Shown here one piece after another: positions 26,930-36,622 of a stretch of DNA of 64,000 bases (the first letter of the stretch is position 1; the number at the start of each line of letters is the position of its first letter). The notes beneath the pieces are model-generated. The model was not told where the DNA came from, ran no database searches, and was given only the letters and a program-made list of their open reading frames with translations. This DNA comes from Neptuniibacter sp048548695. Lineage in GTDB: Bacteria > Pseudomonadota > Gammaproteobacteria > Pseudomonadales > Balneatricaceae. The translations under genes and the position numbers were made by a program. The stretch is taken from assembly GCF_048548695.1 (NCBI RefSeq), contig NZ_JBLYIF010000003.1; one strand, given 5' to 3'.

Positions 26930-28390
26930 ATGGCGTCGCCGCCTTTAACCTTCTTTTGGCATGATTACGAAACTTTTGGCGTTGATCCCAAACGCGATTG
27001 GCCTGTCCAGTTTGCTGGCGTGCGCACCGATGCCGAACTTAACATTATCGAAGAGCCGGTAATGTTTTATTGTCGCCCCGCAGATGATCAGTTACCACAC
27101 CCTGAAGCATGCTTGATTACTGGCATAACCCCGCAGCATGCTTTACGTGAAGGGCTGACAGAAGCTGAGTTTGTGGCGCGTATTCATGCTGAGTTGGCAC
27201 GCCCCGGAACCTGTGGTGTTGGTTATAACAGTCTGCGTTTTGATGATGAGGTTACGCGAAACGCCCTGTACCGTAATTTTTATGACCCCTATGCTCGGGA
27301 ATGGCAAAATGGCTGCTCTCGCTGGGATATCATCGATATGCTGCGCCTGACCCGGGCTTTGCGGCCTGAGGGGATTAATTGGCCGCGGCATGAGGATGGT
27401 ACGCCTAGCCTGAAGTTGGAAGATCTCACGGTGGCCAATGGCATCGATCATGGGAATGCCCATGATGCGTTATCGGATGTGTACGCCACCATTGAAATGG
27501 CGCGTCTGGTGGCAGCCGCACAGCCTAAACTGTATCAGTTTGTGCTGAATAATCGCAGCAAACAGGCGGTACAGGCGCAGCTGGATATCTTGCGACATAA
27601 ACCTGTATTGCATGTGTCTTCTAGGTATCCGGTGGAGCAGGGTAATGCTGCCATAGTGGCACCGTTGGGTAATCATCCGGTGAATAAGAATGCGGTGCCG
27701 GTATGGGACCTTCGTTATGATCCAACCCCATTGATGACCCTGCCGGTGGCGGAACTGAAACAGTTGCTTTATACCCGTCGTGATGCGCTGCCCGAGGGTG
27801 CTCCCCGTATCGCACTCAAGTTGGTGCATGTGAATAAATGTCCGATTATTGCGCCGGCGGGCATGTTAAATAAAGCAGAGGCAGCGCAACTGGATATTGA
27901 CGGTGATACTTGCCGTGCACATTTGCAGATTATTCGCAGTTTCAGTGGGCTGCAGCAACGTCTGACAGAGCTGTATACGGACTCGACTTTGGCCGCTGAG
28001 GTTGACCCTGATCTTATGTTATACGGTGGAGGATTCTTCAGCCCCGCCGATAAAAAGCTTATGGATCAGGTGCGCCAGGCAACGCCGGATGAATTGGTAG
28101 ATATGGAATTACCCTTTCAGGACCCGCGTTTACCGGAGATGTTGTTACGTTATAAAGCCCGTAATTTCCCTGCGATGCTTAATGATGAGGAGCGTTGTTG
28201 TTGGGAGGAGTTTCGCCGGGAGAAGTTATTGTTGGGTAAAGATGGGCACCTGAGTATGGCGACGTTTTCCGAACGTCTGAATGCGTTATATCAAGCGCCA
28301 GATATAAATACAGACGGGCGGACTATATTGGAAGAGTTAGCGCTTTACGCTGAGTCGATATACCCCTACGAAGAGAACCACAGTGAATGA
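26930..28390 (+). CDS. sbcB: Exodeoxyribonuclease I (SbcB)
   Basis: Single-strand 3'-5' DNA exonuclease used in recombination and mismatch repair. It has the DEDDh nuclease core: Asp and Glu in FFWHDYETFG, then GYNSLRFDDEVTRN, and the His-Asp of NAHDALSDV. The rest contains the SH3-like and helical parts of ExoI (DPTPLMTLP, KLVHVNKCPIIAPAGML). 486 residues is close to the E. coli length. The next gene begins inside its stop codon (ATGA), so the two are translationally coupled. Confidence 0.96.
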   Translation: MASPPLTFFWHDYETFGVDPKRDWPVQFAGVRTDAELNIIEEPVMFYCRPADDQLPHPEACLITGITPQHALREGLTEAEFVARIHAELARPGTCGVGYNSLRFDDEVTRNALYRNFYDPYAREWQNGCSRWDIIDMLRLTRALRPEGINWPRHEDGTPSLKLEDLTVANGIDHGNAHDALSDVYATIEMARLVAAAQPKLYQFVLNNRSKQAVQAQLDILRHKPVLHVSSRYPVEQGNAAIVAPLGNHPVNKNAVPVWDLRYDPTPLMTLPVAELKQLLYTRRDALPEGAPRIALKLVHVNKCPIIAPAGMLNKAEAAQLDIDGDTCRAHLQIIRSFSGLQQRLTELYTDSTLAAEVDPDLMLYGGGFFSPADKKLMDQVRQATPDELVDMELPFQDPRLPEMLLRYKARNFPAMLNDEERCCWEEFRREKLLLGKDGHLSMATFSERLNALYQAPDINTDGRTILEELALYAESIYPYEENHSE

Positions 28391-28836
28391 ACAGATTGGG
28401 TGTCGGTGGATGTTGGTTGTTAGTATGTGGCCAATTGCTGGCCGCAGATAATACAGCGGTTGATGCTCCCATTCCCTATGAGGTGATGCGCTCCGGTACT
28501 GCCAGCCAAACCTGGGAGTCTGGTGAGTCGGTATACGACGCACTGGGGCGGGAAGGGTTTGACCGTGAACCGATGGTCGAAATTCCGCCACGTGACAACC
28601 CGAGCAACCTGCCACAACCTAGCGTCATTTTGTACAGCGAAACGGAAACAGTCTTGGTCGATTTTGACGCTGCAATGACTAATTCCGGGCAAACGAAAGC
28701 CAGTACCAAACCACCACGGGCGGAAGATAGGGTTTACAATCAGATTCAGGAAGCAGACCGTCGTGGGCGCTGCTTCCTGCTGGGCAAGGGTTGTGAGTTC
28801 CTGGCTCAGCCACCGCAACCTGATGCAGCGGACTAA
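28387..28836 (+). CDS. Uncharacterised exported protein coupled to sbcB
   Basis: 149 residues. The N-terminus LGVGGCWLLVCGQLLAADN is a probable signal peptide cleaved after LAA; a cysteine in GGC and another in VCG do not make a clean lipobox. The mature part is polar, low in complexity toward the middle, with ESVYDALGREGFDREPM and a C-terminal RGRCFLLGKGCEFL that could form a disulphide. No family recognised. It overlaps the sbcB stop by four bases (ATGA), and its own last four bases overlap the convergent M16 gene. Confidence 0.75.
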   Translation: MNRLGVGGCWLLVCGQLLAADNTAVDAPIPYEVMRSGTASQTWESGESVYDALGREGFDREPMVEIPPRDNPSNLPQPSVILYSETETVLVDFDAAMTNSGQTKASTKPPRAEDRVYNQIQEADRRGRCFLLGKGCEFLAQPPQPDAAD

Positions 28837-31670
28837 GGCTGTAGCGTCAGAAATTTACTCTCTTGTCTATGCTGTTGCATGACTTTACTCGCCGATTGCC
28901 CGGTACCTTCAGATTGACCTTCCTGTATGCCAAAACTCCGTACCAGCAATGTGCGTTGCCGTAAGGTAGTCAGCATTTGCTGCAGCTGCTGTACATCCAA
29001 TTGTAAAATTGCCTGCTGCAATGTCTGACGTCTATCAAATCCCGTTGCTCCCAGATCCAGTTCTCGCCAGTAACGCTGGCTGCGTTCGGTCAGACTGTTT
29101 TCCTGCTGCATTACCCGGCTGATGACGCTATTTTTGAAGTTTGTAAGGGTTTCTGGTGGCAGTGATGCGAGCTGCTTTTGCCATTGATCCAAGAAGGCAT
29201 CCATGGCGCTTTCGATTGTGACAGCCCCGCTGTTGGGTGACTGTACGATCAATCCGATACCACTGCTGTCACGCAGCTGAATCGGTGTCGCAAAGACGAT
29301 ATATCCCAGTTGCTGTTCGGTGCGCAGTTCAGAGTAAAACGGCGCAGCCAGTATTTCATGTAATACAGCAACAGCAGCGCGGGAGTGAGTACTCAGATCC
29401 GGTGCCTGCAGATAGAGTGAAACAGCGGCATCGTTATGGTCAATGTTTAGGGTTTCAACCAACCGCTGGTTTTCCGGTAACTTGACGATCTGCGCTGACT
29501 GAATTTTAGGGTCGGTCTGAGGGATGGCCAGTTCGCGAGTCAGGATGTCGGCATAAGCCTTGGCATCGCTTGCTGACAGGTTGCCATGCGCCAGCACCCG
29601 GACTTGTGGTTGCGCCAATAACTTGGGTACAAAGCCGCTCAGATCATTAATTTTCAGGTCGGCCAGAGCGTCAAGCTGGGCTTCGCGACTCCATTGTGGC
29701 AGTAACATTTCCACCAGTTTGTTGTTGGTTTGATTGAAGGGTTTGTTTTTTTTCTGATTTTCCAATTGCTGCTGTTTTTTTAGCTTTAGTCGCTCAAATC
29801 GGTTGCGATCAAATTGGCTGTCCGACAGGGTATGAGCGACCTGCTGTAACAACAGTTCTAATTTATCGTTATAACCGGACAGGCGTACTGTAAATCCGGT
29901 CAGGTGTGGATAAATATCTGTGTTAAGACCGGCCAGCAGAGCGTCATACAGGGTTTCATTTAACCGGTCAGTCAGCATCTGGGTGTACAGGCTGGTTAGC
30001 AGCCAGTTTTTTGCTGAATGGTTAGCGAGCTGACTTTTAACCGTGAAGTACAGATTAGCGCGGGGTACGCGGAAGTCTTTATCTAGCTGATACCAGAGAT
30101 CAAAGGCGGGTTCATTTCTGAGGGCATAGGGTATAGAGGTCGCCTGATCTGCGGGTTGAAGACTTAGATCTGTGGCAACAAATGGATTGGTAGGCCGGAT
30201 GCTTAGTCCGTCAGCAACCCCGGGCTCGGCATATTGGGCGAGTTGCGCTTCAGGGATCGCGTTAAGTTGATAGGGCGTTTGGTAGTGTGTTTCTACCTGA
30301 TCCGTCGCTATTTCGGGAGCACTTAGCGTTAGCAGCATGTTCTCCGGGCTGATCTGTTGCAGAAAGGTCTGTATCTGTTGCCCATCAAACTGTTCATAAA
30401 TGTAGTTGGCGGCGATCACCTGCTCGGCGGGGTAGCGTTGCAGTTGCTGGGATAACCGGCTGACTTCATGTATCGGTTCACCATTCTCCCGGAAGCGAAA
30501 GGCGATTTGGCTCAGCTGTCGCATTTCATCGTATAGCGCTTGTTTGATGCCCTGTTGCTGCATCAACTCAATATAATCAAAAAATAGAGCAACAACTTCC
30601 TGGTAGCGTTCAAAGCCCGCTGGTGTTAACTGAATGATCGCCATAAATGAGGCTTGTTGCGGCAGGTCATGCCCAGGGGAGGCTGCTAGCCCGGTAGCCC
30701 AGCCGCGCTGTTTAAGCAGCGATAACAAGCTGCCCGCGCCTTCGTAGCCAATCAGGTCGCTGATATAACTCAACGGTTTTTGACGCCAGAGACTGCGGGT
30801 TTCCGGCATCGGAAAGGTAAGGCTGAGGTTGCGGTTATCTTTCAGTGTCTGCACATTGAGCTGGCGGGGTAACTGCTCTGGCAAAAACAGGGGCTCGGTT
30901 TCTATAAATGGCGCTAATTGCCGGTTTTTTACGGTGCTGAATTTTTTGCGCACCATCTTTTCCAGGTCATCGAGTGACTCGCGACCCAGTACCACCAATG
31001 CCATTTGGTTAGCTGAGTAATACTGGTTATAGAAGGCGATCAAGTCATCTCTTACAGCAGAACCGGGTCGGTCGGCCAGGGTTTCAAGGCTGCCTACGTT
31101 GAAGCGGCTATAGCTGTGCTGTGGGTTAAGTGCCTGTTTCCCCGCGGCGTAGGTCCGTCGCCCATCATCGCGGATTTTTGCCTGGTATTCGGAATCCACA
31201 GCATGACGCTCACGGTCAACGTATTCGGCACTGAACAGTGGAGCGATGAAAAACTGGGCAAACCGATCTAGCGTGGGTTCCAGGGCTTCGGCTTTAACAT
31301 CAAAGAAATAGTTGGTGTTTTCCTGGGCGGTAAATGCGTTGTGACTGCCGCCATTGGCTTGAATGAATTGCTGGTATTCGCCAGCTGTAGGGTATTTTTC
31401 TGTGCCTAAAAACAGCATGTGTTCCAAGAAGTGCGCCAGACCAGCACGTGCTTCCGGGTTAGCGGATGAACCAATCGCAACATTCATCGAGGCGGCTGCC
31501 TTATCGCTGCTGGGGTCAGATATCAGCAGCACCTGTAATGCGTTGTTAAGGGTGAGGGCGCGGTAATTTCTTGGATCATTAGGGCTTTTGTTGACGTCTG
31601 CCAGAGCCTGCCCGGTCAGCAGTAATAGCATGGTCAGCCAGACAAACCGTTTCGCTCTCATCAACAGCAT
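28833..31670 (-). CDS. M16 family zinc metallopeptidase (insulinase / pitrilysin-like)
   Basis: 945-residue exported protease. The signal peptide (MRAKRFVWLTMLLLLTGQALAD) targets the periplasm. The inverted zinc motif HFLEH is at 80-84 and the third ligand lies in HAVDSEYQAK, as in pitrilysin. The remaining three M16 repeats are present (FPMPETRSLW, LGYIVFATPI, NFKNSVISRV), so it is a full single-chain enzyme that degrades small peptides within a closed chamber. AAGGA lies five bases before the first ATG. Homologue of E. coli PtrA, though without its recBCD context. Confidence 0.93.
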   Translation of the reverse strand: MLLMRAKRFVWLTMLLLLTGQALADVNKSPNDPRNYRALTLNNALQVLLISDPSSDKAAASMNVAIGSSANPEARAGLAHFLEHMLFLGTEKYPTAGEYQQFIQANGGSHNAFTAQENTNYFFDVKAEALEPTLDRFAQFFIAPLFSAEYVDRERHAVDSEYQAKIRDDGRRTYAAGKQALNPQHSYSRFNVGSLETLADRPGSAVRDDLIAFYNQYYSANQMALVVLGRESLDDLEKMVRKKFSTVKNRQLAPFIETEPLFLPEQLPRQLNVQTLKDNRNLSLTFPMPETRSLWRQKPLSYISDLIGYEGAGSLLSLLKQRGWATGLAASPGHDLPQQASFMAIIQLTPAGFERYQEVVALFFDYIELMQQQGIKQALYDEMRQLSQIAFRFRENGEPIHEVSRLSQQLQRYPAEQVIAANYIYEQFDGQQIQTFLQQISPENMLLTLSAPEIATDQVETHYQTPYQLNAIPEAQLAQYAEPGVADGLSIRPTNPFVATDLSLQPADQATSIPYALRNEPAFDLWYQLDKDFRVPRANLYFTVKSQLANHSAKNWLLTSLYTQMLTDRLNETLYDALLAGLNTDIYPHLTGFTVRLSGYNDKLELLLQQVAHTLSDSQFDRNRFERLKLKKQQQLENQKKNKPFNQTNNKLVEMLLPQWSREAQLDALADLKINDLSGFVPKLLAQPQVRVLAHGNLSASDAKAYADILTRELAIPQTDPKIQSAQIVKLPENQRLVETLNIDHNDAAVSLYLQAPDLSTHSRAAVAVLHEILAAPFYSELRTEQQLGYIVFATPIQLRDSSGIGLIVQSPNSGAVTIESAMDAFLDQWQKQLASLPPETLTNFKNSVISRVMQQENSLTERSQRYWRELDLGATGFDRRQTLQQAILQLDVQQLQQMLTTLRQRTLLVRSFGIQEGQSEGTGQSASKVMQQHRQESKFLTLQP

Positions 31671-31847
31671 GGATATCCTTCCTTCTTGCCTGCATCAACT
31701 GAATGGAGTGTTTCAGACCGGAGAATAGCTTTGCAGTTCCCGCCTGCCTAGGGTCTAACTATCAGATTTTACAGCATTCAAACCGTGATTCATTGTCAGG
31801 GGGTGCTACAATCGCTGATATAGTCTTGCAGTTTGGGGAACGACAGG

Positions 31848-32231
31848 ATGAACAGAGAGAAGGTCATTTTTGCATTTTTTATCGTGCTGGCCATGACACT
31901 TAACTTTGGTTTTTGGATGGGGGAGATCGATAACCCCGCACATCACAATGTCTATGAGTTCTTTTTTGCCATTGTGGTGAGCATGATCTGCACCGTGCTT
32001 AAGTTCGGCGACAGGACGCATTTAGGTGCATTGATGCTGGCGACCTCTCTGGTGGCTGACCTGCAATTGGTGATCGCTGCCTGTATCTGGGGCTATGCCG
32101 AGCAAGTGACGGGTGTCGGCATGAATGCTTCCAATATGTCGAGCGTGGTATCACTCAGTAGCGGTGCCCTACTGGCTAATTTGGTATCAGTGGTTCTACT
32201 GGTGCTGGAAACCGCTATGCTGCGGCGTTGA
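31848..32231 (+). CDS. Small integral membrane protein upstream of a potassium channel gene
   Basis: 127 residues from the ATG at 31848 (GGGGAA upstream). Three or four membrane helices: KVIFAFFIVLAMTLNFGFW, VYEFFFAIVVSMICTVLKF, ALMLATSLVADLQLVIAAC and ALLANLVSVVLLVLET. The short loop HHNVYEFFF follows an acidic GEIDNPA. The protein is not recognised as a named family, but similar genes precede the TrkA-N channel gene in related bacteria. It ends nine bases before that channel, so they are probably cotranscribed and may act together. Confidence 0.75.
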   Translation: MNREKVIFAFFIVLAMTLNFGFWMGEIDNPAHHNVYEFFFAIVVSMICTVLKFGDRTHLGALMLATSLVADLQLVIAACIWGYAEQVTGVGMNASNMSSVVSLSSGALLANLVSVVLLVLETAMLRR

Positions 32232-32240
32232 TACGGATAG

Positions 32241-33947
32241 ATGAAAAACGTGCTCTATCTGCTGCTTAGAAGACTCAGGGTGCCCTTGATCACCCTGATT
32301 GTCGTCTATGCCATTTCGGTACTGGGTTTTGTGTTGATTCCGGGGCGCGACCCCACCGGTCAGCCGTACCAGATGGATTTCTTTCACGCCTTTTATTTTG
32401 TCTCTTTTATGGGCTCGACCATCGGTTTTGGCGAGATCCCCTATGCGTTTACCCCGGCACAGCGGCTCTGGACGTTGGTGTCTATCTATTCCACGGTGAT
32501 TGCCTGGTTATATGGCATCGGTTCCTCGCTGGCCTTGCTGCAGGAACCGATGTTTGGCCGCTTGTTGCGTCGCCGTAGCTTTGCTCGTGCCGTTAGCCAG
32601 CTGAATGAACCCTTTTATCTGATTTGTGGCTATGGGGTCACCGGCAGTGTGCTGGTGAAACAGTTGATCCGGCGTGATATCCAAGTTGTGGTATTGGATA
32701 TTAACAGTGAGCGAATCGATACTCTGGAGATGGACGACCTGTCGGTCACCGTGCCGGCTCTCAGTGCAGATGCTTCTCTGCCGGATGTTCTGGATGATGC
32801 CGGGTTACAGCACCCATCCTGTATTGGGGTAATGGCATTAACCAACCAGGATCAGGTCAACCTTTCTATCGCTATAGCCAGTAAGTTGCTTTGCCCTGAG
32901 CGGATGGTGATCAGCCGCACTGAGTCCGATGCGACGCGGGATAACCTGCAATCCTTTGGCACGGATCTGGTGGTTGATCCTTACCGCACCTACGCGGAGT
33001 ACCTGTCTTTGGCGGCGCATGCGCCCTACATGCACCTGGTGTACGACTGGATTCATAATCCGTTTCATCGCCCTATCTCCAGTGTTTATCAGCGCACCCG
33101 TGGCCGCTGGATTATTTGTGGCTATGGACGCTTTGGTGGTGCCCTCTACCGGGCATTTGATGAAAGCGATGTTGAGCTGACGGTGGTGGATGTGGATGCC
33201 CACCAACTGCAAGACATTCCCCATGCGGTAGAAGGGGTTGGCACCCAGGCTGATACGTTGCTGGAAGCCGGTGTTAACGATGCGGTGGGCATTGTGGCCG
33301 CCACGGGCAATGATGCTGATAATCTGTCAATTATCATGACTGCCCGTGAATTGAACCCTAAATTATTGACGGTTGTGCGCCAGAATATTCAGGCGAATAA
33401 CCTGGTGTTTCGCAACTCTGGAACCGATTTTATTATGGAACCGGGGCGTATTATTGCTAACCGGATTCTGGCCCATGTGAAGTCCCCACTGCTGCCAGCC
33501 TTTATTGAGCGCATGCTTAACCAATATGATGATGAGTGGGCGCGACAGCTGATTCAGCGTATGAGCGCAGTGATAGATGAAGAAATGCTGGAATGCTGGT
33601 CAGTGACAGTGACTCAGGCGTCGTCTCCGGCGCTGTATCAGGTGTTACAGGAAAATGCTGAGGTGGCGCTGGAGTGTTTGTTACATAACCCTTATGACCG
33701 TGGTCTACGGCTGGATGCCTTTGCAATTTTGTTGAACCGGCAGGGTGAATATCACCTGCTGCCGGACAAAACAATGCTGTTACAGCCGGGCGATGAAATT
33801 CTCTTTTGTGGGTTAAACAAAGCCTACCTACAAATGCAGTGGAGCCTGAATAATATCAATGTTATTCATTACCTGCTGACCGGGGATGAACCAAGTCAAA
33901 CGTTGCTTTCCGGGTTATTACAGCGTTTTTCTTCAGGCCGAAGTTAA
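32241..33947 (+). CDS. Potassium channel with two RCK (TrkA-N) domains and atypical filter TIGFGE
   Basis: 568 residues. Residues 15-100 contain two membrane helices flanking a pore loop whose filter is TIGFG at 60-64, followed by Glu, instead of the usual TVGYGD. After it come two Rossmann RCK modules, each starting with a glycine-rich nucleotide loop (LICGYGVTGSVLV, about 128; IICGYGRFGGAL, about 290), and a C-terminal TrkA-C-like region ending in PGDEILFCG. The family conducts K+ with gating by ligand binding to RCK. No voltage-sensor segments are present. GFG is found in some other K+ channels, so selectivity may be retained. Confidence 0.9.
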   Translation: MKNVLYLLLRRLRVPLITLIVVYAISVLGFVLIPGRDPTGQPYQMDFFHAFYFVSFMGSTIGFGEIPYAFTPAQRLWTLVSIYSTVIAWLYGIGSSLALLQEPMFGRLLRRRSFARAVSQLNEPFYLICGYGVTGSVLVKQLIRRDIQVVVLDINSERIDTLEMDDLSVTVPALSADASLPDVLDDAGLQHPSCIGVMALTNQDQVNLSIAIASKLLCPERMVISRTESDATRDNLQSFGTDLVVDPYRTYAEYLSLAAHAPYMHLVYDWIHNPFHRPISSVYQRTRGRWIICGYGRFGGALYRAFDESDVELTVVDVDAHQLQDIPHAVEGVGTQADTLLEAGVNDAVGIVAATGNDADNLSIIMTARELNPKLLTVVRQNIQANNLVFRNSGTDFIMEPGRIIANRILAHVKSPLLPAFIERMLNQYDDEWARQLIQRMSAVIDEEMLECWSVTVTQASSPALYQVLQENAEVALECLLHNPYDRGLRLDAFAILLNRQGEYHLLPDKTMLLQPGDEILFCGLNKAYLQMQWSLNNINVIHYLLTGDEPSQTLLSGLLQRFSSGRS

Positions 33948-34031
33948 AACGCTACACTATCCTATGAATAGCACTGGCAGCCATTGCAGGGACACTTTAC
34001 ACTTGCGCCACTAATCCACTTGGAGCCACCG

Positions 34032-34892
34032 ATGCGTCATCGTTTTATTCTGTTAGCCAGCTTGTTACTGTTGTTGCCGTTCGCGGAGTCGGCTGAAGCC
34101 AAACGCTTTGGTGGCGGCGGCTTTTTGGGCAAGTCTTATTCTGTGCCGAAAAAATCACAACCCGCACCCACGCAGCAAAAGACAGCGCCAAAGGAACAAT
34201 CCGCGCAACCGGCGGTGCCTTCGCGAAGTCGAGGGGCGGGTGGTCTGATGGCTGGCCTGTTAGCGGGAGGCCTGTTTGGCGTACTGCTATTTGGTGGCGC
34301 GTTTGAAGGTTTTCAGCTGTTAGATCTCTTGTTGCTGGCGGGAGTTATCTATCTGGCTTATCGCCTGTTCTTTGCCGGACGCCGACCCGTTGCCGCAGAT
34401 GCAAGTACTGGAGCGCAACACCGGATGCCGGTAGAAGAGGCTTCTGCAGGCAGGACAGCGTCACAACAGCCCTCTACGTTTATTCAGACTTCTGAGTGGG
34501 GAGTGGCCGCAACTGAAGTGAAACTGCCGCAGTGGTTGGATAAAAATGCATTTCTTGAGGGTGCTCAACGACACTTTATCCATCTGCAGCAGGCTTGGGA
34601 TCGCTGTGACTGGACGGAAATACAGAGTTATTGTTCTGCGGAATTGTTTGCGCAGTTGCAAAGTGAACGTGGCAAATTGCCGGATAATCAGGTGACCGAA
34701 GTCGTATCAGTAATGGCCGACATCGTGAACTGTGCGGACAAAACCGATCAAGTAATTATCAGTGTGCATTTTTATGGCTGGCTGCGTGAAGATGCCCAGC
34801 AGACAGTAGAATTCAGTGAAGTCTGGCACCTGCGCCGTGATATGGCACCAGCGGCTAGCGATTGGTTCATCGTTGGTATTGAACAACACTAA
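34032..34892 (+). CDS. Tim44-like domain protein, membrane associated
   Basis: 286 residues from the ATG at 34032 (GGAG six bases upstream). The signal sequence (RFILLASLLLLLPFAESAEA) precedes KRFGGGGFLGKSYS. A low-complexity Pro/Gln/Lys stretch follows, then glycine-rich membrane segments (GGLMAGLLAGGLFGVLLFGGAF; LLDLLLLAGVIYLAYRLFF). The C-terminal 140 residues match the Tim44-like fold: FLEGAQRHFIHLQQAWDRCDWTEIQSYC and WHLRRD. In bacteria these proteins are poorly understood; mitochondrial Tim44 is the import-motor anchor. Transcription probably ends at the hairpin at 34916. Confidence 0.88.
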   Translation: MRHRFILLASLLLLLPFAESAEAKRFGGGGFLGKSYSVPKKSQPAPTQQKTAPKEQSAQPAVPSRSRGAGGLMAGLLAGGLFGVLLFGGAFEGFQLLDLLLLAGVIYLAYRLFFAGRRPVAADASTGAQHRMPVEEASAGRTASQQPSTFIQTSEWGVAATEVKLPQWLDKNAFLEGAQRHFIHLQQAWDRCDWTEIQSYCSAELFAQLQSERGKLPDNQVTEVVSVMADIVNCADKTDQVIISVHFYGWLREDAQQTVEFSEVWHLRRDMAPAASDWFIVGIEQH

Positions 34893-34915
34893 GGTCTTGA
34901 ATAGATCGATAACAA

Positions 34916-34936
34916 GAGGTGTCCCAGGGACACCTC
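34916..34936. terminator. Hairpin between convergent Tim44-like gene and yaaA
   Basis: GAGGTGTCCC / GGGACACCTC perfect stem with a single-base loop, followed by AATATTTATT on the plus side and preceded by AACAA. Likely shared terminator of the two convergent genes. Confidence 0.65.
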
Positions 34937-34941
34937 AATAT

Positions 34942-35718
34942 TTATTCGGCATGGTCGCGGATAAATACCCATTCATCACCTGAGCTTTGCTCCGGTGAAT
35001 AATAATAGCCCTCAAGATCAAACTGTTTGATCTGCTCAGGTTCTTCAATCCGGTTCTGCAGGATGTATCGGCTCATCAGACCCCGGGCCTTCTTGGCATA
35101 GAAACTGATCATCTTGTACTGCCCGTTTTTCCAATCCTTGAATTGCGGCGTGATAATGCGTGCCTGTATGTTTTTACTTTTTACTGCTTTGAAATACTCA
35201 TTTGACGCCAGGTTAATCAGTACCGCTTCAGCGGCGTTGGCCAGCTCGTCATTTAAACGCTGACACAGGGTTTGATCCCAGAATTGGTATAGGTTGCTAC
35301 CGCGTTGATTGGCCAGCTTAGTACCCATTTCCAGGCGATAGGGTTGAATCAAGTCGAGTGGTTTGAGTACCCCATACAAGCCGGAAAGGATGCGCAGATG
35401 ATCCTGCGCATAGCGCAGATCGTTTTCAGTCAGGGTTTCGGCATCCAACCCGGTATAGACATCACCCTTAAATGCCAATACCGCCTGTTTGGCATTATCC
35501 GGCGCAAACGGGGTTTGCCAGGAACCATATCGCGCGACATTCAGGCTGGCCAGTTTATCGCTCAGTTTCATCAGGCTGGCAATATCCTGAACTGAAAGCT
35601 GCTGCAGAGTTTCGATCAGCTCTGCCGACTGCTCGAGATAAGCGGGCTGAGTATAGTCAGCGGTCACAGGCGGTGTTTCGAAGTCCAGTGTTTTGGCGGG
35701 AGAGATCACGATCAGCAT
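34942..35718 (-). CDS. yaaA: Peroxide stress protein YaaA
   Basis: 258 residues with the family start MLIVISPAKTLDFETPP and the segments AVLAFKGDVYTGL, LRILSGLYGVLKPLDLIQPYRLEMG, NLASNEYFKAV and FYAKKARGLMSRY. YaaA in E. coli is induced by OxyR and reduces free iron and DNA damage during peroxide stress; its fold binds DNA. Divergence in the N-terminus is low, so I take the first ATG. Transcribed leftward, no partner gene. Confidence 0.95.
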   Translation of the reverse strand: MLIVISPAKTLDFETPPVTADYTQPAYLEQSAELIETLQQLSVQDIASLMKLSDKLASLNVARYGSWQTPFAPDNAKQAVLAFKGDVYTGLDAETLTENDLRYAQDHLRILSGLYGVLKPLDLIQPYRLEMGTKLANQRGSNLYQFWDQTLCQRLNDELANAAEAVLINLASNEYFKAVKSKNIQARIITPQFKDWKNGQYKMISFYAKKARGLMSRYILQNRIEEPEQIKQFDLEGYYYSPEQSSGDEWVFIRDHAE

Positions 35719-35776
35719 ATGGGGTCATCTGTCTGCTTGTTATTCAGACAAAGCATCATACCTGCTGTGTTGCTGA

Positions 35777-35801
35777 CAAAAAAGCCATCGGAAGATGGCT
35801 T
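35777..35801 (-). terminator. Terminator of the DUF2789 gene
   Basis: Read on the minus strand: AAGCCATC, loop TTCC, GATGGCTT, then a T run. It lies 12 bases after the DUF2789 stop. Confidence 0.75.
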
Positions 35802-35812
35802 GTTGTCTGAAA

Positions 35813-36046
35813 TCAGTTTCTTAACTGGGCATCCAGTTCATCGACCACTTCAGCCCAATCACTGTCATCACTAATGGCCTCACGCAGAAAAGCAGATTGG
35901 GAATCACTCCAGAATGGTGCATCAGCCAGGGTTGTATGAGGATCCAGAGAACGATGAGCTTGGATGAAACTGGTAATTTCCCCATGTTGGCTGGGCAGGC
36001 CTAACTGCTGAAACAGTGCGGAAAAAGTATGCTCTGATGTGTACAT
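35813..36046 (-). CDS. DUF2789 family protein
   Basis: 77 residues, acidic, no signal peptide or membrane segment. The pattern FSALFQQLGLP, IQAHRSLDPHTTLADAPFWSDSQSAFLREAISDDSDWAEVVDELD matches DUF2789, a family of small proteins common in Pseudomonas and Oceanospirillales with no known function. The ribosome site AAGGAGG is very strong, so it is probably well translated. Confidence 0.88.
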   Translation of the reverse strand: MYTSEHTFSALFQQLGLPSQHGEITSFIQAHRSLDPHTTLADAPFWSDSQSAFLREAISDDSDWAEVVDELDAQLRN

Positions 36047-36150
36047 GCTGACCTCCTTGAATGCCAGTCGCAGAATATCTGCGTCGGCTGCTTAATCGTT
36101 CTAAGCATGGTTAAGTGTTGGCCAGCAAGTCAAGGCTGTCAAAAACGTGG

Positions 36151-36447
36151 TTATTCTGGCAATGACTTGTTAGTGCTGACGTTGCGTTTCTGGAGCAGAG
36201 TATGCGCCAGAACGCACAGGGCGGTGCCCGTACAAACTAACAGTGCCGGAATCAGTGGATTGGCAAAACCGCCACTCAATTTGATGCTGGCGGCACTGAA
36301 TATAAACCCGCCAAACATGCACAGCATCGCATGTATTAATGCGGTAATGACCAATTGAATACGCCAGGTCGTGATGTTGGTCAGGTACCAGACAAAGGCA
36401 CCAAGTAATGCAGCGAGGGTAATCAGAGAGGGCAGCAAATCAATCAT
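36151..36447 (-). CDS. Small membrane protein, unknown
   Basis: 98 residues with three probable membrane helices: LPSLITLAALLGAFVWYL, IQLVITALIHAMLCMFGGFIFSAA and ANPLIPALLVCTGTALCVLAHTLL. The C-terminal tail QKRNVSTNKSLPE is basic/polar and likely cytoplasmic. No family recognised and only a weak ribosome site. Gene-like composition and lack of a competing frame support it, but only moderately. Confidence 0.6.
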   Translation of the reverse strand: MIDLLPSLITLAALLGAFVWYLTNITTWRIQLVITALIHAMLCMFGGFIFSAASIKLSGGFANPLIPALLVCTGTALCVLAHTLLQKRNVSTNKSLPE

Positions 36448-36622
36448 CTTTCATCATCCAACTCGGGTAGGGTTGTTGTTATTGTCCCTGGTGGGATTGT
36501 GTTTGATTTCTACCATGACCGGCTTTAGCTGGGAAGCCCTGCACAGCAATAAAAGATTTAAGGTATCATAGCCGCGATTATTTCGGCGTGTTGCACAGTG
36601 ACAGATAGAGAAGATTGATTAA

